Assembly (NCBI GenBank): GCA_963718305.1
Contig: CAVQZG010000024.1
Coordinates: forward strand, 1 to 64,000
Direction of reading: 5' to 3'
Source: RYN-230 sp963718305
Lineage (GTDB): Bacteria > Actinomycetota > Actinomycetes > Streptosporangiales > Streptosporangiaceae
DNA length: 64,000 bases
Of the stretch, positions 24,901 through 33,275 are shown one piece after another. A program made the translations under genes and the position numbers. The stretch's first letter is position 1, and every line of letters starts with the position of its first letter. The notes below the pieces were generated by a model. The model made no database searches. It worked only from the letters and a program-made list of their open reading frames with translations, and was not told the DNA's origin.

Positions 24901-25392
24901 CCGGTGACCGTGTGGATCCTCAAGGACTTCGCGAGCCGGGCTCTGGGCTCCTACCTCGTCCGGGTGCTCAAAGACCTCGGATACCGGGCCCACCAGCGCA
25001 CAGTGCCCGATTGGCCGGTTCTTCCCCGCGGTCAGCAACGTCCACAGCAAGATTCAGGCCGGGCTCAACGGATGGGGCGCCGACTTCCCCACCGCATCGG
25101 AATTCTTCCTGCCCGTCCTGAGCTGCCGCTCGTATTACCAGGACTCCAAACGAAGGCCGAGTTCTGCGACCCGCACGCCGACCAGCTGGCCAGCCAGGCG
25201 CAGGCGGCCCAGCTCACCGACCCCGCCACCGCGCGAAGGCTGTGGGCCCAGGTGGATCGCATCGTCACCGACCAGGCACCATGGGTCCCGATCCTCAGCT
25301 TTGGAGACACCACATTCGTCTCCGCCCGGACCGGGAACTACCAGGAGTCCCCCATTTCTGGGCCCCTGTACGACCAGATGTGGGTCCGGTAG
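21942..25392 (+). CDS. SARP/BTAD regulator fused to a membrane helix, YVTN propeller and oligopeptide-binding domain; three frameshifts
   Basis: A single product of about 1150 residues is spread over shifted frames. Residues about 15-105 form an OmpR/SARP DNA-binding domain (FGILGPLEVSRSG, LAEDVWGGDPPEG, YVFHLRRALEPD). Residues 110-255 form a BTAD helical domain (REALALWRSPVLADL, ELGIDPGEPLRHLHG). A membrane helix near 313-335 (LLVAGLALVVIATAAIVVV) follows. Outside come YVTN repeats (VWVTNSGDGTVSRIN, VWVANGEDGTVTRID) at about 350-620, then a type 5 solute-binding domain (TLRRGIRYSNGTLVRASDF, FLPGTGPYKLSQY, ARQAVSYAIDRGRI). Single-base shifts occur near 23,620, 25,010 and 25,140. The architecture suggests a one-component sensor that binds an external ligand and activates genes directly. 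ATG 21942 is chosen over GTG 21939. Confidence 0.8.
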
Positions 25393-25437
25393 GCCTTTTA
25401 CCCGGCGGCGGTAATCTGCGCTGCGCCGGCGGCGCTT

Positions 25438-26365
25438 TCAGCGCGGTGCGTGGGCGCCGGTCATCATGGCCGCGAGGTCCTCGGGGTGCAGGAAGGAGGC
25501 GGGCGGCGGCGGTCCCCAGGCGAACAGGCCGCGCGCGCCTTCGAGGTCTTCCGGGGTCCACAACTGGTCGTCCACGATGCAGTCCATATCCGCGTAGTAC
25601 TCGGAGAAATTGCCCGCCGGGTCCTTGAGGTACCAGAAGAAGTTGGACCCGGCGTAGTGCCGCCCAAGCCCCCAGACGTGCCGTTCCGGCCGCCCCTCGA
25701 GCATCGCGAACGCGCCCCGGCCCACCTCGTCAACGTCGTCCACCTGCCAGGACGTGTGGTGCAGGAAGTTGACCGGCGCGGCCAGCACGAGGACGTTGTG
25801 GTGGTCGGTGGAGCAGCGCATGAACGCGCCGACCCCGGCGATCCGGTCGCTGATCTTGAAACCGAGGCCGTCGGTGAAGAACGACGTCGAGCGGCGGTAG
25901 TCGGTGCTGCCCAGCACGGCGTGGCCGAGCTTGCGGGGGCGCACCGGACCCGGCCGGGAGAAACCCGGGGCCCGGCAGTCCGGGCGTGCGGCGCGGCCGG
26001 GCCCGTTGTAGGGCTCCGGGACGGCCGGCGGCTGCTGGATCCGCGCCGCGACGTCCAGGAAGACCCGGGTGCCGGTGACCGGCTCGGCGGTCTCCAGGCT
26101 CATCCCGGCGACGGCCGCGGGGGACGCCGAGGCGCTCCAGGCTGGCGGCGGCGCGCGCGAGGTCGTCTGGGTCATCGACGCCGACCCGCATCTCGACCAG
26201 CCGCCGGGTGGTCGCGGGCACGATCCGCAGCTGGCGGCCGGCGTCCGTGGTGCTGAACCAGCCGCCGCTGTCCGGGACGAGGCCGAAATCGGTGTAGTAG
26301 GCGGCGGTCTCGTCGACGTTCGGTACGCCAATCGTGACCGACATCAGTCCGTGCAGGCTCATCAA
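25438..26365 (-). CDS. VOC-family extradiol dioxygenase-like enzyme, frameshifted
   Basis: Two minus-strand frames combine into a two-domain vicinal oxygen chelate protein of about 308 residues. The first (from 26365) reads MSVTIGVPNVDETAAYYTDFGL. The second continues with MSLETAEPVTGTRVFLDV, LGHAVLGSTDYRRSTSFFTDGLGF, NFLHHTSWQVDDVDEVGRG and GNFSEYYADMD. The His in GHAVLG, His in HHTSW and Glu in SEYY match the metal triad of catechol 2,3-dioxygenase-type enzymes. An extra base in the G5 run at 26119-26123 explains the shift. It lies 59 bases after the amidohydrolase gene and is probably the third gene of an aromatic-catabolism operon under the divergent IclR gene. Confidence 0.8.
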
Positions 26366-26424
26366 GGCCCTCCTTGTCGTTGAGTCAGCCGGCCAGATCA
26401 GCCAGCACAGCCCAGCCGGTCAGG

Positions 26425-27534
26425 TCAGTCAGCCAGTTCATGCCCGATCCCGCCGCACCAGACGCGGCGCAGCCGCCGGGTGGCCCGGATGTCCTGGAGC
26501 GGGTCCCCGTCGATGAGCACCAGGTCGGCCCGGCGCCCCGGCCCGGCCACGCCCCGGTCCTGCAGCGCGAAATAGCGCGCGGGCAGCACCGTCGCGGCCC
26601 GCAACGCGTCGAGGCTGGTCAGCCCGGCGTCCACCAGCAGCTCCAGTTCGTGGTGCAGGCTGTCGCCGTGGCTGACGGCCGCGGGGCTGCCGGCGTCGGC
26701 GTTGGCGTCGGTGCCGGCCAGGATCGGCACCCCGGCCCGGTAGGCGGCGGCCACGCTGGCCCGCGCGGCGGCGTAGCTGGCGGCCGGCAGGCCCAGCCGG
26801 CTGACCAGGGTCTCCATCATGGTCAGCGTGGGGATGAGGATCCGGCCGTCGGCGGCCATCCGCGCTACCGAGGCCTCGTCCAGGGCCTGGTCCAGCGGCA
26901 CGTGGGTGAGCACATCCACGCCGGCCTGCTGCGCCTTGGCCACCGCGGCGTAGGACGACGCGTGGGCCACGGCCTGCTTCCCGTGCTCGTGCGCGGCGGC
27001 CACGAGCGCGTCCACCGTGGCCTGGTCGTGGTCGGCGCCCGGGCTGCCTATGACGATCTTGATGTAGTCCGAGCCCTCGGCCACCCGGTCGGCCACGAAC
27101 TGCCCGGCCTGGTCCGCGCGCTTGATCTGGGCGCGCTCATCGGTGACGAGCATGCGGGCGTGCAAACTGCCGGGCGCGAGGGCCGGGGTGCCCGCGCTGC
27201 GCAACGCGGTAAGCCCGGGCACGCCGCGCAGCGAGTCGACCAGGGCGGGCGAGGGGTTCGCCATGTCGAGCACGGTGGTCACGCCGAAGCGGGCGAGCCG
27301 CTCCAGCGTGCCGCGGTCGCGCACGTGCACGTGGGCGTCGATCAGTCCGGGCAGCAGCACGCCGCCGTCCCCGTCCAGGACCGTGGCCCCCGCCGGGTCG
27401 GCACCGATGCGGTCTGCCTCGATGACCACCGTCGCGGGCGGCCGCAACTGCTGCCCGTCGAACACGCGCACGTTGGTCAGGGCGGTCTTCCCGGCCGCGC
27501 CCGGCCGGGATGACCCTGGTTGCGTGCTGCTCAT
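26425..27534 (-). CDS. Metal-dependent amidohydrolase (imidazolonepropionase-like)
   Basis: A 369-residue amidohydrolase. It has the N-terminal beta-sandwich (ALTNVRVFDGQQL), the metal motif LPGLIDAHVHVRD, KIVIGSPGADHDQ at the position of the lysine ligand, AHASSYAAVAKAQQAGVDVLTHV, then LAGTDANADAGS with the metal Asp and a C-terminal LDALRAATVLPARYFAL. Members hydrolyse C-N bonds in cyclic or acyl-amino compounds. ATG 27534 follows GGAGGAGA and overlaps the stop of the flavin monooxygenase gene by ATGA. In this operon it may hydrolyse an amide-containing or ring-opened intermediate; the substrate is unknown. Confidence 0.85.
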   Translation of the reverse strand: MSSTQPGSSRPGAAGKTALTNVRVFDGQQLRPPATVVIEADRIGADPAGATVLDGDGGVLLPGLIDAHVHVRDRGTLERLARFGVTTVLDMANPSPALVDSLRGVPGLTALRSAGTPALAPGSLHARMLVTDERAQIKRADQAGQFVADRVAEGSDYIKIVIGSPGADHDQATVDALVAAAHEHGKQAVAHASSYAAVAKAQQAGVDVLTHVPLDQALDEASVARMAADGRILIPTLTMMETLVSRLGLPAASYAAARASVAAAYRAGVPILAGTDANADAGSPAAVSHGDSLHHELELLVDAGLTSLDALRAATVLPARYFALQDRGVAGPGRRADLVLIDGDPLQDIRATRRLRRVWCGGIGHELAD

Positions 27535-29198
27535 ACCGTCTCCTCCGTTCGGTTCCGGCCGGGCCTGCCCGGGTCGCCAGCGACCGGCTCGCCGGTGATG
27601 AGGTGGCCGGTGACGAGGTCGAGGTCGATCTGCGCGGCATCGCGCGCCCGCCAGGCGATGTGCTGGTCCGGCCGGACCAGCAGGAACTCCCGGCCCCACG
27701 GGTAGTCCGGCGGTGCCTGGAGTACGGTCAGCGGGATTCCCCGCTGGCGGGCCCGGTCCGCCAGGGCCGCCACCGCGGGGCCGCCGGGGCCCACGGGCCC
27801 GAGCAGGGTGAACCCGGCGCCCAGCCGGTCATACAGCGAGGCCCCGTCCGGCAGCCACGCGTGCGGCAGCCGCGCACCCGGCGCGGCCTCCGGGGTGTAG
27901 CTGCTCACGTCGCCGGCGGCATCGCTGCCAGGTCCGGAAGGGGCAGCTGCGGCCGGCCCGGGTTCGGCGCCGGGCTGGATGACCGGCGACCCGGCGTAGG
28001 AGTACCCCAGCACCAGCCCGAGGCTGTGGAACTCCGACCGTTTCGCGGCCTGGATAGCCCGCTCGTCGCGCGGCAGGTCCCGGGCCAGGCTGCGCATGTT
28101 GGCCGCCGCGCTCGCCACGGTCTGCTCGATGACGCCGCGGCGTTCCGGCTCGTAGCTGGCCAGCAGCCCGGCCGGGGCCCAGCCCTGCTCGACAGCGGCG
28201 ATCTTCCACGCCACGTTGACCGCGTCACCCACCGAGGTGTTGAACCCGTGACCGCCCCACGGCGGGTTCACGTGGGCGCTCTCCCCGGCCAGGAACACCC
28301 GGCCGGCCGCGAACCGGTCCGCGACCAGCATCCGGGCGGTCCACGGGTCCGAGGCCAGCAGCTCAAGGTCCACCGGTGCGCCGGCCAGTCCGGTGATCAG
28401 TTCCGCGGCGTGCGCCGCACCGTATCCGGCGTCGATCCCGGGCAGGATGGCCCACCAGGTCCCGTGCAGGTCCAGGCGGCCGAGCAGTCCCGGGACGGCC
28501 GCGCCGAGCACCCAGTACTGCACGGCGGGGCCGAGGTGCGTGTCCAGCGCCGGGGCCCGGAACACCACGTTGAAGTTGGGCCGCGGGTCGGCGTGCCCGG
28601 CGTAGCGGGCGCCGATCTGCTCCCGGACCACCCCGGCCGCGCCGTCGCAGCCGATCAGGTAGCGGGCCGTGATCTGGTAGCCGGAGCCGTGGCCGTCCCG
28701 CACGGCGACCGTGACCGTGCCGTCCCGCTGGGCCAGGCCGGTGACGGTGTGCCCGAGCCGCAGGTTGACCCCGGGCTGGCCGCGGACGTGCGCACGCAGC
28801 AGGTCCTCCACGACGGGCTGGGGGACCTGCTGGCCGGCCTCGGCGAACCGCTCGTCCCGCTCCGTGGTCAGCCCGAACGCGCCCTCGAAGTCCGTGATGC
28901 GGCGCCCGGACAGCGATTCGCAGAACGTGACCCGCTGCGACCAGGCCACCGGCAGCGGCGCGGCGGCGCGCAGGGCGTCCGCGAGTCCCCAGCGGCGCAG
29001 GTGCTCCATGGTCCGCACGCTGGTGGTCTTGGCCCGGGGCCGGCGGTGCGAGACGTGGGCCCGCGGCTCGATGACCACGCAGGCCACGCCGTGGCTGGCC
29101 AGTTCCGCGGCGGCGGCCAGCCCCGCCGGTCCGCCCCCGGCCACCAGCACCGGAGTCTCCTGGCCGTGCATCCCGCCCGACATCGCCACGACATGCAT
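27531..29198 (-). CDS. FAD-dependent aromatic monooxygenase (PheA/TfdB type)
   Basis: A 555-residue class A flavoprotein hydroxylase. The N-terminal Rossmann motif VLVAGGGPAGLAAAAELASHG, the RAKTTSVRTMEHLRRWGL segment, the DG motif YLIGCDGAAGVVRE and the GD-type motif VFLAGESAHVNPPWGGHGFNTSVGDAVN (Glu replaces the usual Asp in GD) are present. A thioredoxin-like C-terminal domain (about 420-550) is as in phenol 2-monooxygenases. It hydroxylates an aromatic ring with NAD(P)H and oxygen. First gene of the minus-strand catabolic operon; its stop overlaps the amidohydrolase ATG. Start 29198 is used; ATG 29183 is also possible. Divergent from iclR. Confidence 0.88.
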   Translation of the reverse strand: MHVVAMSGGMHGQETPVLVAGGGPAGLAAAAELASHGVACVVIEPRAHVSHRRPRAKTTSVRTMEHLRRWGLADALRAAAPLPVAWSQRVTFCESLSGRRITDFEGAFGLTTERDERFAEAGQQVPQPVVEDLLRAHVRGQPGVNLRLGHTVTGLAQRDGTVTVAVRDGHGSGYQITARYLIGCDGAAGVVREQIGARYAGHADPRPNFNVVFRAPALDTHLGPAVQYWVLGAAVPGLLGRLDLHGTWWAILPGIDAGYGAAHAAELITGLAGAPVDLELLASDPWTARMLVADRFAAGRVFLAGESAHVNPPWGGHGFNTSVGDAVNVAWKIAAVEQGWAPAGLLASYEPERRGVIEQTVASAAANMRSLARDLPRDERAIQAAKRSEFHSLGLVLGYSYAGSPVIQPGAEPGPAAAAPSGPGSDAAGDVSSYTPEAAPGARLPHAWLPDGASLYDRLGAGFTLLGPVGPGGPAVAALADRARQRGIPLTVLQAPPDYPWGREFLLVRPDQHIAWRARDAAQIDLDLVTGHLITGEPVAGDPGRPGRNRTEETV

Positions 29199-29230
29199 GG
29201 TCGGTCACGATGGGCCCGGCTGTACATCGG

Positions 29231-29250
29231 TGGTTTCATTGATTGGAACA
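29231..29250. promoter_or_regulatory. Possible IclR operator in the divergent region
   Basis: The short region between the monooxygenase and iclR starts contains TTTCATTGATTGGAA, an imperfect palindrome that is AT-rich for this genome. IclR-family sites often have TTCCA-like arms. A shared operator for both genes is plausible but not certain. Confidence 0.35.
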
Positions 29251-29267
29251 AGCCGAGGGAGGAGAGC

Positions 29268-30065
29268 ATGGCCGACGTCACCCGGGTGCGCGGGCGGCGG
29301 CCCGCCCAGGGCGAGCCCGTCCTGGACCGGGCCTTCCGGATGCTCGGGTCCTTCGGCCCGGCGCACCGCTCGCTGTCCCTGACGTCGCTGAGCGCCCGGG
29401 CCGGCCTGCCCAAGCCCAGCGCCCTGCGCATCGCCCGCAAACTGGTCGAATGGGGAGCCCTGGAACGCACCGGGGACGGCCGGTACGTGATCGGGGTGCG
29501 GCTGCTGGAAGTGGCGTCGCTCGCGCCGCGCGGGCACGGGCTGCGGGCCACCGCCCTGCCCTACCTCGAGGACCTGCACCAGGCCACCGGCCAGCACGTG
29601 CTGCTGGCCGTGCGGGACGGGCTCGAGGCCATCCTGGTCGAGCGGCTGTCCGCGCACGGCGCGGGCCAGGTGCTGTACCGGGTCGGGGGCAGGATGCCGC
29701 TGCATTCCACTGGTGTCGGGCTGGTCCTGCTGGCCTGCGCGCCCGCGCCGGTCCAGGACGAGGTGCTGGCCGGTGACCTGACCCTGGAGCCCGAGCACAC
29801 CCAGCTGTCCGGCCGCGACCTGCGGGCCCAGCTGGCGGCGATCCGCCGGGACGGCGTGGCCGTGGCGTCCCGGCATCATCCGGAGGCGATGACCTCGGTG
29901 GCCTGCCCGATCACCGACCAGCGGCAGGGGACCGTGGCGGCGCTGTCCGTCGTCACCCGGTCCGAGCGGCTCGAGCCGGCTGCCGTCCGCCCGGCGGTGG
30001 TCGCCGTGGCCCGCGCCATCTCCCGGGCGGTCTCCGCGGCTCCGGGCCCACATCCGGAGCGGTAG
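29268..30065 (+). CDS. IclR family transcriptional regulator
   Basis: A 265-residue regulator. The N-terminal winged helix (LDRAFRMLGSFGPAHRSLSLTSLSARAGLPKPSALRIARKL) is followed by the effector domain with YLEDLHQATGQHVLLAVRDG, RMPLHSTGVGLVLLA and MTSVACPITD. IclR proteins commonly control aromatic or other catabolic operons and bind the substrate or a product. ATG 29268 follows GAGGGAGGAG. It is divergent from the monooxygenase operon, 69 bases apart, and is its likely regulator. Confidence 0.9.
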   Translation: MADVTRVRGRRPAQGEPVLDRAFRMLGSFGPAHRSLSLTSLSARAGLPKPSALRIARKLVEWGALERTGDGRYVIGVRLLEVASLAPRGHGLRATALPYLEDLHQATGQHVLLAVRDGLEAILVERLSAHGAGQVLYRVGGRMPLHSTGVGLVLLACAPAPVQDEVLAGDLTLEPEHTQLSGRDLRAQLAAIRRDGVAVASRHHPEAMTSVACPITDQRQGTVAALSVVTRSERLEPAAVRPAVVAVARAISRAVSAAPGPHPER

Positions 30066-30155
30066 CCCGCGCCCGTGAACGCGAGGCGGCCGCGATGCGT
30101 GTCATGGGCAGGATGAGCGCCGCGGAGCGGCGGCCGAGCCACGCTGGGGGCCAGG

Positions 30156-31022
30156 ATGCCGGGAGCAGGCGGTGCATCGCCACTGGTGACGCTGGGGGTC
30201 GCGCTGCTGTGGATTCCCGGCTTATTCTGCCTGATCGCCATGGTGGTCTTGCTGATCGTCGGCTCACGCCTGTGGCGCGGCGGCCAGGTGGCCCGCCGGG
30301 CCGCCCCGGCCCGCTGCGCGGACGTCCGGGCTGGGACCCGGCCCGTCCACCTGTCCGGGGCCAGCAGCCCCGGCCCGCGCGGCCTGGTGACCGCGCCCGT
30401 CTCCGGCATCGAGTGCGTCTGGTACCGCGACCGCGTGTACCGCCTGTACGAGAGCAGCCGGTGGGAGGACGGAGCCGGCGGATGGGAGCAGGTGGCCACC
30501 CGGGCCGAGGAACGGGTGTGGGAAGGCGGCTCGGGCCCGTTCGCGCTGCGTGATGAATCCGGCAGCGTGCTGCTCGACCCGGTGGTGGTCGACCGCAGGA
30601 CCACCACCAGGGGCTATCCGAAGGAGGAGGCCGTCGACGACTGCCGCGAGGAGGGCCCGGAGCCACGGAACTACAGCTACGGGCCAGTCGGCGTGCTCAC
30701 CTCGTCGGGCCTGCTGCCCGCCAGGTTCCTCGACGGCTTCGCCGGGCCCGATGCGCGCACCTTCGGCTACCGGGTCACGGAAGAGGTCATCCGGCCCGGC
30801 CTCCCGTTCCACGTGTTCGGGGTCGCGGCGCAGCGCGACGGCCAGCCGATCATGGCGCCGGTGGGCGATATCCCCGCCCTGTCCGCAGACGGCATGGGCC
30901 TGGTCCTCACCCGGGGAGGCAGGTCCGCCACCGCGATGGCGCTCTGCTTTGGCCTGGCCGGCGCCGTCTGCCTGGCGGCCTCGGCGCTGTTGCTGATCTT
31001 CCGCACGCACCTGCCCGGCTGA
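30156..31022 (+). CDS. GIDE-domain membrane protein
   Basis: A 288-residue protein with membrane helices at both ends (GVALLWIPGLFCLIAMVVLLIVG near 15-37; ALCFGLAGAVCLAASALLLIF near 262-282). Between them lies a domain with CADVRAGTRPVHLSG, VSGIECVWYRDRVYRLYES and RFLDGFAGPDARTFGYRVTEEVIRPG. The layout matches bacterial relatives of the MUL1/MAPL GIDE family, sometimes labelled RING-type E3 ligases; no RING zinc motif is present here, so ligase activity should not be assumed. The middle domain probably faces the cytoplasm or exterior between two helices. It stands alone between iclR and a cyclase gene. Confidence 0.7.
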   Translation: MPGAGGASPLVTLGVALLWIPGLFCLIAMVVLLIVGSRLWRGGQVARRAAPARCADVRAGTRPVHLSGASSPGPRGLVTAPVSGIECVWYRDRVYRLYESSRWEDGAGGWEQVATRAEERVWEGGSGPFALRDESGSVLLDPVVVDRRTTTRGYPKEEAVDDCREEGPEPRNYSYGPVGVLTSSGLLPARFLDGFAGPDARTFGYRVTEEVIRPGLPFHVFGVAAQRDGQPIMAPVGDIPALSADGMGLVLTRGGRSATAMALCFGLAGAVCLAASALLLIFRTHLPG

Positions 31023-31028
31023 CCCGGA

Positions 31029-31056
31029 CGTTGCGGGACCATAGTCTTCCGCAACG
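31029..31056. terminator. Hairpin between GIDE gene and cyclase gene
   Basis: CGTTGCGG (31029-31036) pairs with CCGCAACG (31049-31056) around a 12-base loop, followed by GAAAA. It may end the GIDE transcript or act as an operator for the cyclase gene that starts 19 bases later. Confidence 0.4.
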
Positions 31057-31074
31057 AAAACCACGGGGTCCCTC

Positions 31075-31989
31075 ATGACCGAGTACCGGGCATCCTTCGA
31101 TGCCAGCGTGACCTTCGCCAACGGCGGCGGCCTGACCGCCGCGGGTTTCCGGGTGGACGTTCCGTCCGCGGACGTGGACGAGGCCGGGATCGCCGCGCTG
31201 TTCGTGGCCTCACTCGGCCTGCTGATGACCGAGTCAGTCGAGCTAAGCAACGTCGAGATCTTCGCTGAGCCCCATAAGGGAACCCGGGGCGGCCCGTCGG
31301 ATCGCTCCGCCAGCCCGCCGCCCCCGGGCGGGACGCTGGTCGAACTCAGCCACGTGATCCGGGCTGGGATGATCACCTATCCCGGGCTGCCCGGGCCGGA
31401 GATCACCCCGCATCTGACCCGGGAAGCCTCACGCGCCCGCTACTCCCCGGGCACCGAGTTCACCATCGGCCGGATCAGCCTGGTCGGCAACACCGGGACC
31501 TACCTCGACGCGCCCTATCACCGCTACCCCGGCGGCGCCGACCTGGCCGCGATCGGGCTGGAGCGGACCGCCGGCCTGCCCGCCGTGGTGGTCCGGGTCA
31601 CCGGGGCGCGGCAACGGGGCATCGACGTCGGCGCCCTGGCCGCGCTCGAGGTGCGTGGCGCGGCGGTGCTGCTGCACACGGGCGACGATGCCCGGTTCGG
31701 TTCCCCGGCCTACGCCGAGGACGCGCACTTCCTCACGGAGGCCGGGGCCGCGTGGCTCGCCGGGCAGGAGCCGGCCCTGGTCGGCATCGACGCCGTCAAC
31801 CTCGACGACACCGCGGACGGGAGGCGGCCCGCGCACTCGCTGCTGCTGGCGGCCGGGATCCCGGTGGTCGAGCACCTGACCGGGCTGGGGCAGCTGCCCC
31901 CGTCCGGGGCCTGGTTCACCGCCGCGCCGCTGCGCGTCGAGGGGTTCGGCACCATCCCGGTGCGCGCGTTCGCCCGCCTGCCGGGTTAG
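31075..31989 (+). CDS. Cyclase-family protein with an N-terminal extra domain
   Basis: A 304-residue protein. Residues about 85-300 match the cyclase/kynurenine formamidase family (VELSHVIRAGMITYPGLPGPEIT, LVGNTGTYLDAPYHRYPGGADLA, VGIDAVNLDDTADGRRPAHSLLLAAGIPVVEHLTGLGQLP). The metal motif normally read as HxGTHxDxPxH is NTGTYLDAPYH here, so two His ligands are replaced. Residues 1-70 form a separate small domain (EYRASFDASVTFANGGGL, then VASLGLLMTESVELSNVEIFAEPHKGTRGG) not present in standard members. It may hydrolyse an amide or lactone, perhaps with altered metal use. It stands alone, convergent with the enolase-superfamily gene. Confidence 0.8.
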   Translation: MTEYRASFDASVTFANGGGLTAAGFRVDVPSADVDEAGIAALFVASLGLLMTESVELSNVEIFAEPHKGTRGGPSDRSASPPPPGGTLVELSHVIRAGMITYPGLPGPEITPHLTREASRARYSPGTEFTIGRISLVGNTGTYLDAPYHRYPGGADLAAIGLERTAGLPAVVVRVTGARQRGIDVGALAALEVRGAAVLLHTGDDARFGSPAYAEDAHFLTEAGAAWLAGQEPALVGIDAVNLDDTADGRRPAHSLLLAAGIPVVEHLTGLGQLPPSGAWFTAAPLRVEGFGTIPVRAFARLPG

Positions 31990-31993
31990 CCGT

Positions 31994-32040
31994 GGCGTTC
32001 ACCGTGCCGCGTTCACGGTTCGGCGTTCACGGTGAAGTCA
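31994..32040. repeat. Three degenerate copies of a GCGTTCACGGT unit
   Basis: A unit of about 13-15 bases containing GCGTTCAC(C/G)GT repeats three times between the cyclase stop and the end of the enolase-superfamily gene; the last copy contains that gene's stop. The core GTTCACGG is close to repeats at 33.8 and 46.1 kb. Confidence 0.55.
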
Positions 32041-33133
32041 GGTAGTGGGCGACCGCGTCCTCGTCCCAGTCCAGTCCGTTGCCGGGGACATCAGGCACCA
32101 GCAGGGTTCCGTTGCGGACCTGGAAGGGACGGGCCAGGACCGGGTCGGCCCAGTCCTGCCACTCCAGCCAGTGCCGGGTCGGCGTGACCCGCATCAGGTG
32201 GCCGCTGACCTCCGGGTACAGGTGGGAGGACATGGGCAGGCCGGCCACGTCGGCCACGGCCGCGGCCTGCAGCCAGCCGGTGACCCCGCCGATCCGCATC
32301 AGGTCCGGCATGACCAGATCGCAGGCCTGGGCCCGGATGGCCTCGTGCATGGCCCGCGGGCCGTAGAAGTTCTCCCCCAGCATGACCGGGGTGGCGATGT
32401 CACGGGCGATCCGGGCGTGGCCGTCCAGGTCGTCGTAGCGCAGCGGCTCCTCGATCCAGGTCAGCCCCTCCGCGTCAAGCGCGCGGCAGCGCTCCAGCGC
32501 GTCGCCCAGGGTCAGGCCCTGGTTGTAGTCCGCGACCAGGGTGACCTCGTCGCCGACCGCGGCCCGGACCCGGTGGACGGCCTCGATATCGTCCGCCGCC
32601 CGGTCCCGCCCCACCCGGACCTTCAGCGCCGTGAACCTGCCCTCGGCCAGCAGTTCCAGCGCCTCGTCGGCCACTGCGGCGGGCGGGATGAGGCCCAGGC
32701 CGTTGCTGTTGTAGGCGGGGACCGGCTCCAGGGTGCCGCCCAGGAGGCGGGCCAGCGGCAGGCCGGCCGCCTGGGCCAGGATGTCCCACAGCGCGATGTC
32801 CAGGCCCGCCACCGCGGCCAGGGCCAGGCCCTGGTAGCCGGCCAGCGCGAACCAGCCGCGGGCCCCGGTGAACGCCTGGCCGGGCGCGGCCGGCTGGCCC
32901 CGCAGCCCCTCACCCAGCTCATGCAGGATGGTGCGCAGCCCGGCCGCCGCGCTAGCCAGGTACGGCGCCAGATAGCCGTGGCCGGTGATGCCCTGCTCGG
33001 TGGTCACGTCGATGAGCAGCAACGGCCATTGGGCAAAGTGCCCCACCTTGGTGGCCAGCGGCCTGCGGAACGGCACCACCACCGCCCGGACGATCACGTC
33101 CCGCACGACGAGCTCCCTGTCCGGTGCGCTCAT
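32027..33133 (-). CDS. Mandelate racemase/muconate lactonizing enzyme (enolase superfamily)
   Basis: A 368-residue enolase-superfamily enzyme. The N-terminal capping domain is followed by the barrel with the Lys base TALKVRVGRD (KxR/K type), metal ligands Asp in LVADYNQG, Glu in WIEEPL and Glu in MLGENFYG, and MPDLMRIGGVTGWLQAAA, PMSSHLYPEVSGHL. Members abstract a proton next to a carboxylate and catalyse racemisation, dehydration or cycloisomerisation; the substrate is not clear. The His in SSHLYPE fits mandelate-racemase-like or sugar-acid dehydratase chemistry. ATG 33133 follows GAGGGGG. Divergent from the DHFR-like gene. Confidence 0.88.
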   Translation of the reverse strand: MSAPDRELVVRDVIVRAVVVPFRRPLATKVGHFAQWPLLLIDVTTEQGITGHGYLAPYLASAAAGLRTILHELGEGLRGQPAAPGQAFTGARGWFALAGYQGLALAAVAGLDIALWDILAQAAGLPLARLLGGTLEPVPAYNSNGLGLIPPAAVADEALELLAEGRFTALKVRVGRDRAADDIEAVHRVRAAVGDEVTLVADYNQGLTLGDALERCRALDAEGLTWIEEPLRYDDLDGHARIARDIATPVMLGENFYGPRAMHEAIRAQACDLVMPDLMRIGGVTGWLQAAAVADVAGLPMSSHLYPEVSGHLMRVTPTRHWLEWQDWADPVLARPFQVRNGTLLVPDVPGNGLDWDEDAVAHYLTSP

Positions 33134-33233
33134 CTGGCCCCCTCGCCAGCCCGGCCCCGGCCAGGGCCCCGTCGTTTCATCCTGCCAACCAAACCCGGGC
33201 CTGCCCAGCACTGCCTCTCCGCATCCTTGGTAC

Positions 33234-33249
33234 ATTCCCGTATGGGAAT
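33234..33249. promoter_or_regulatory. Palindromic element in divergent promoter region
   Basis: ATTCCCGTATGGGAAT has 6-base complementary arms around GTAT. It lies 27 bases before the DHFR-like start and 100 bases before the divergent enolase-superfamily gene. A regulator binding site for one or both genes is likely. Confidence 0.5.
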
Positions 33250-33275
33250 ACGACTTCCGGCTAAGGAGGCTTACG

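Noticed and set aside
30156..31022. RING-type E3 ubiquitin ligase
   Set aside because: Only the GIDE-like middle domain is present; no RING cysteine pattern is seen.
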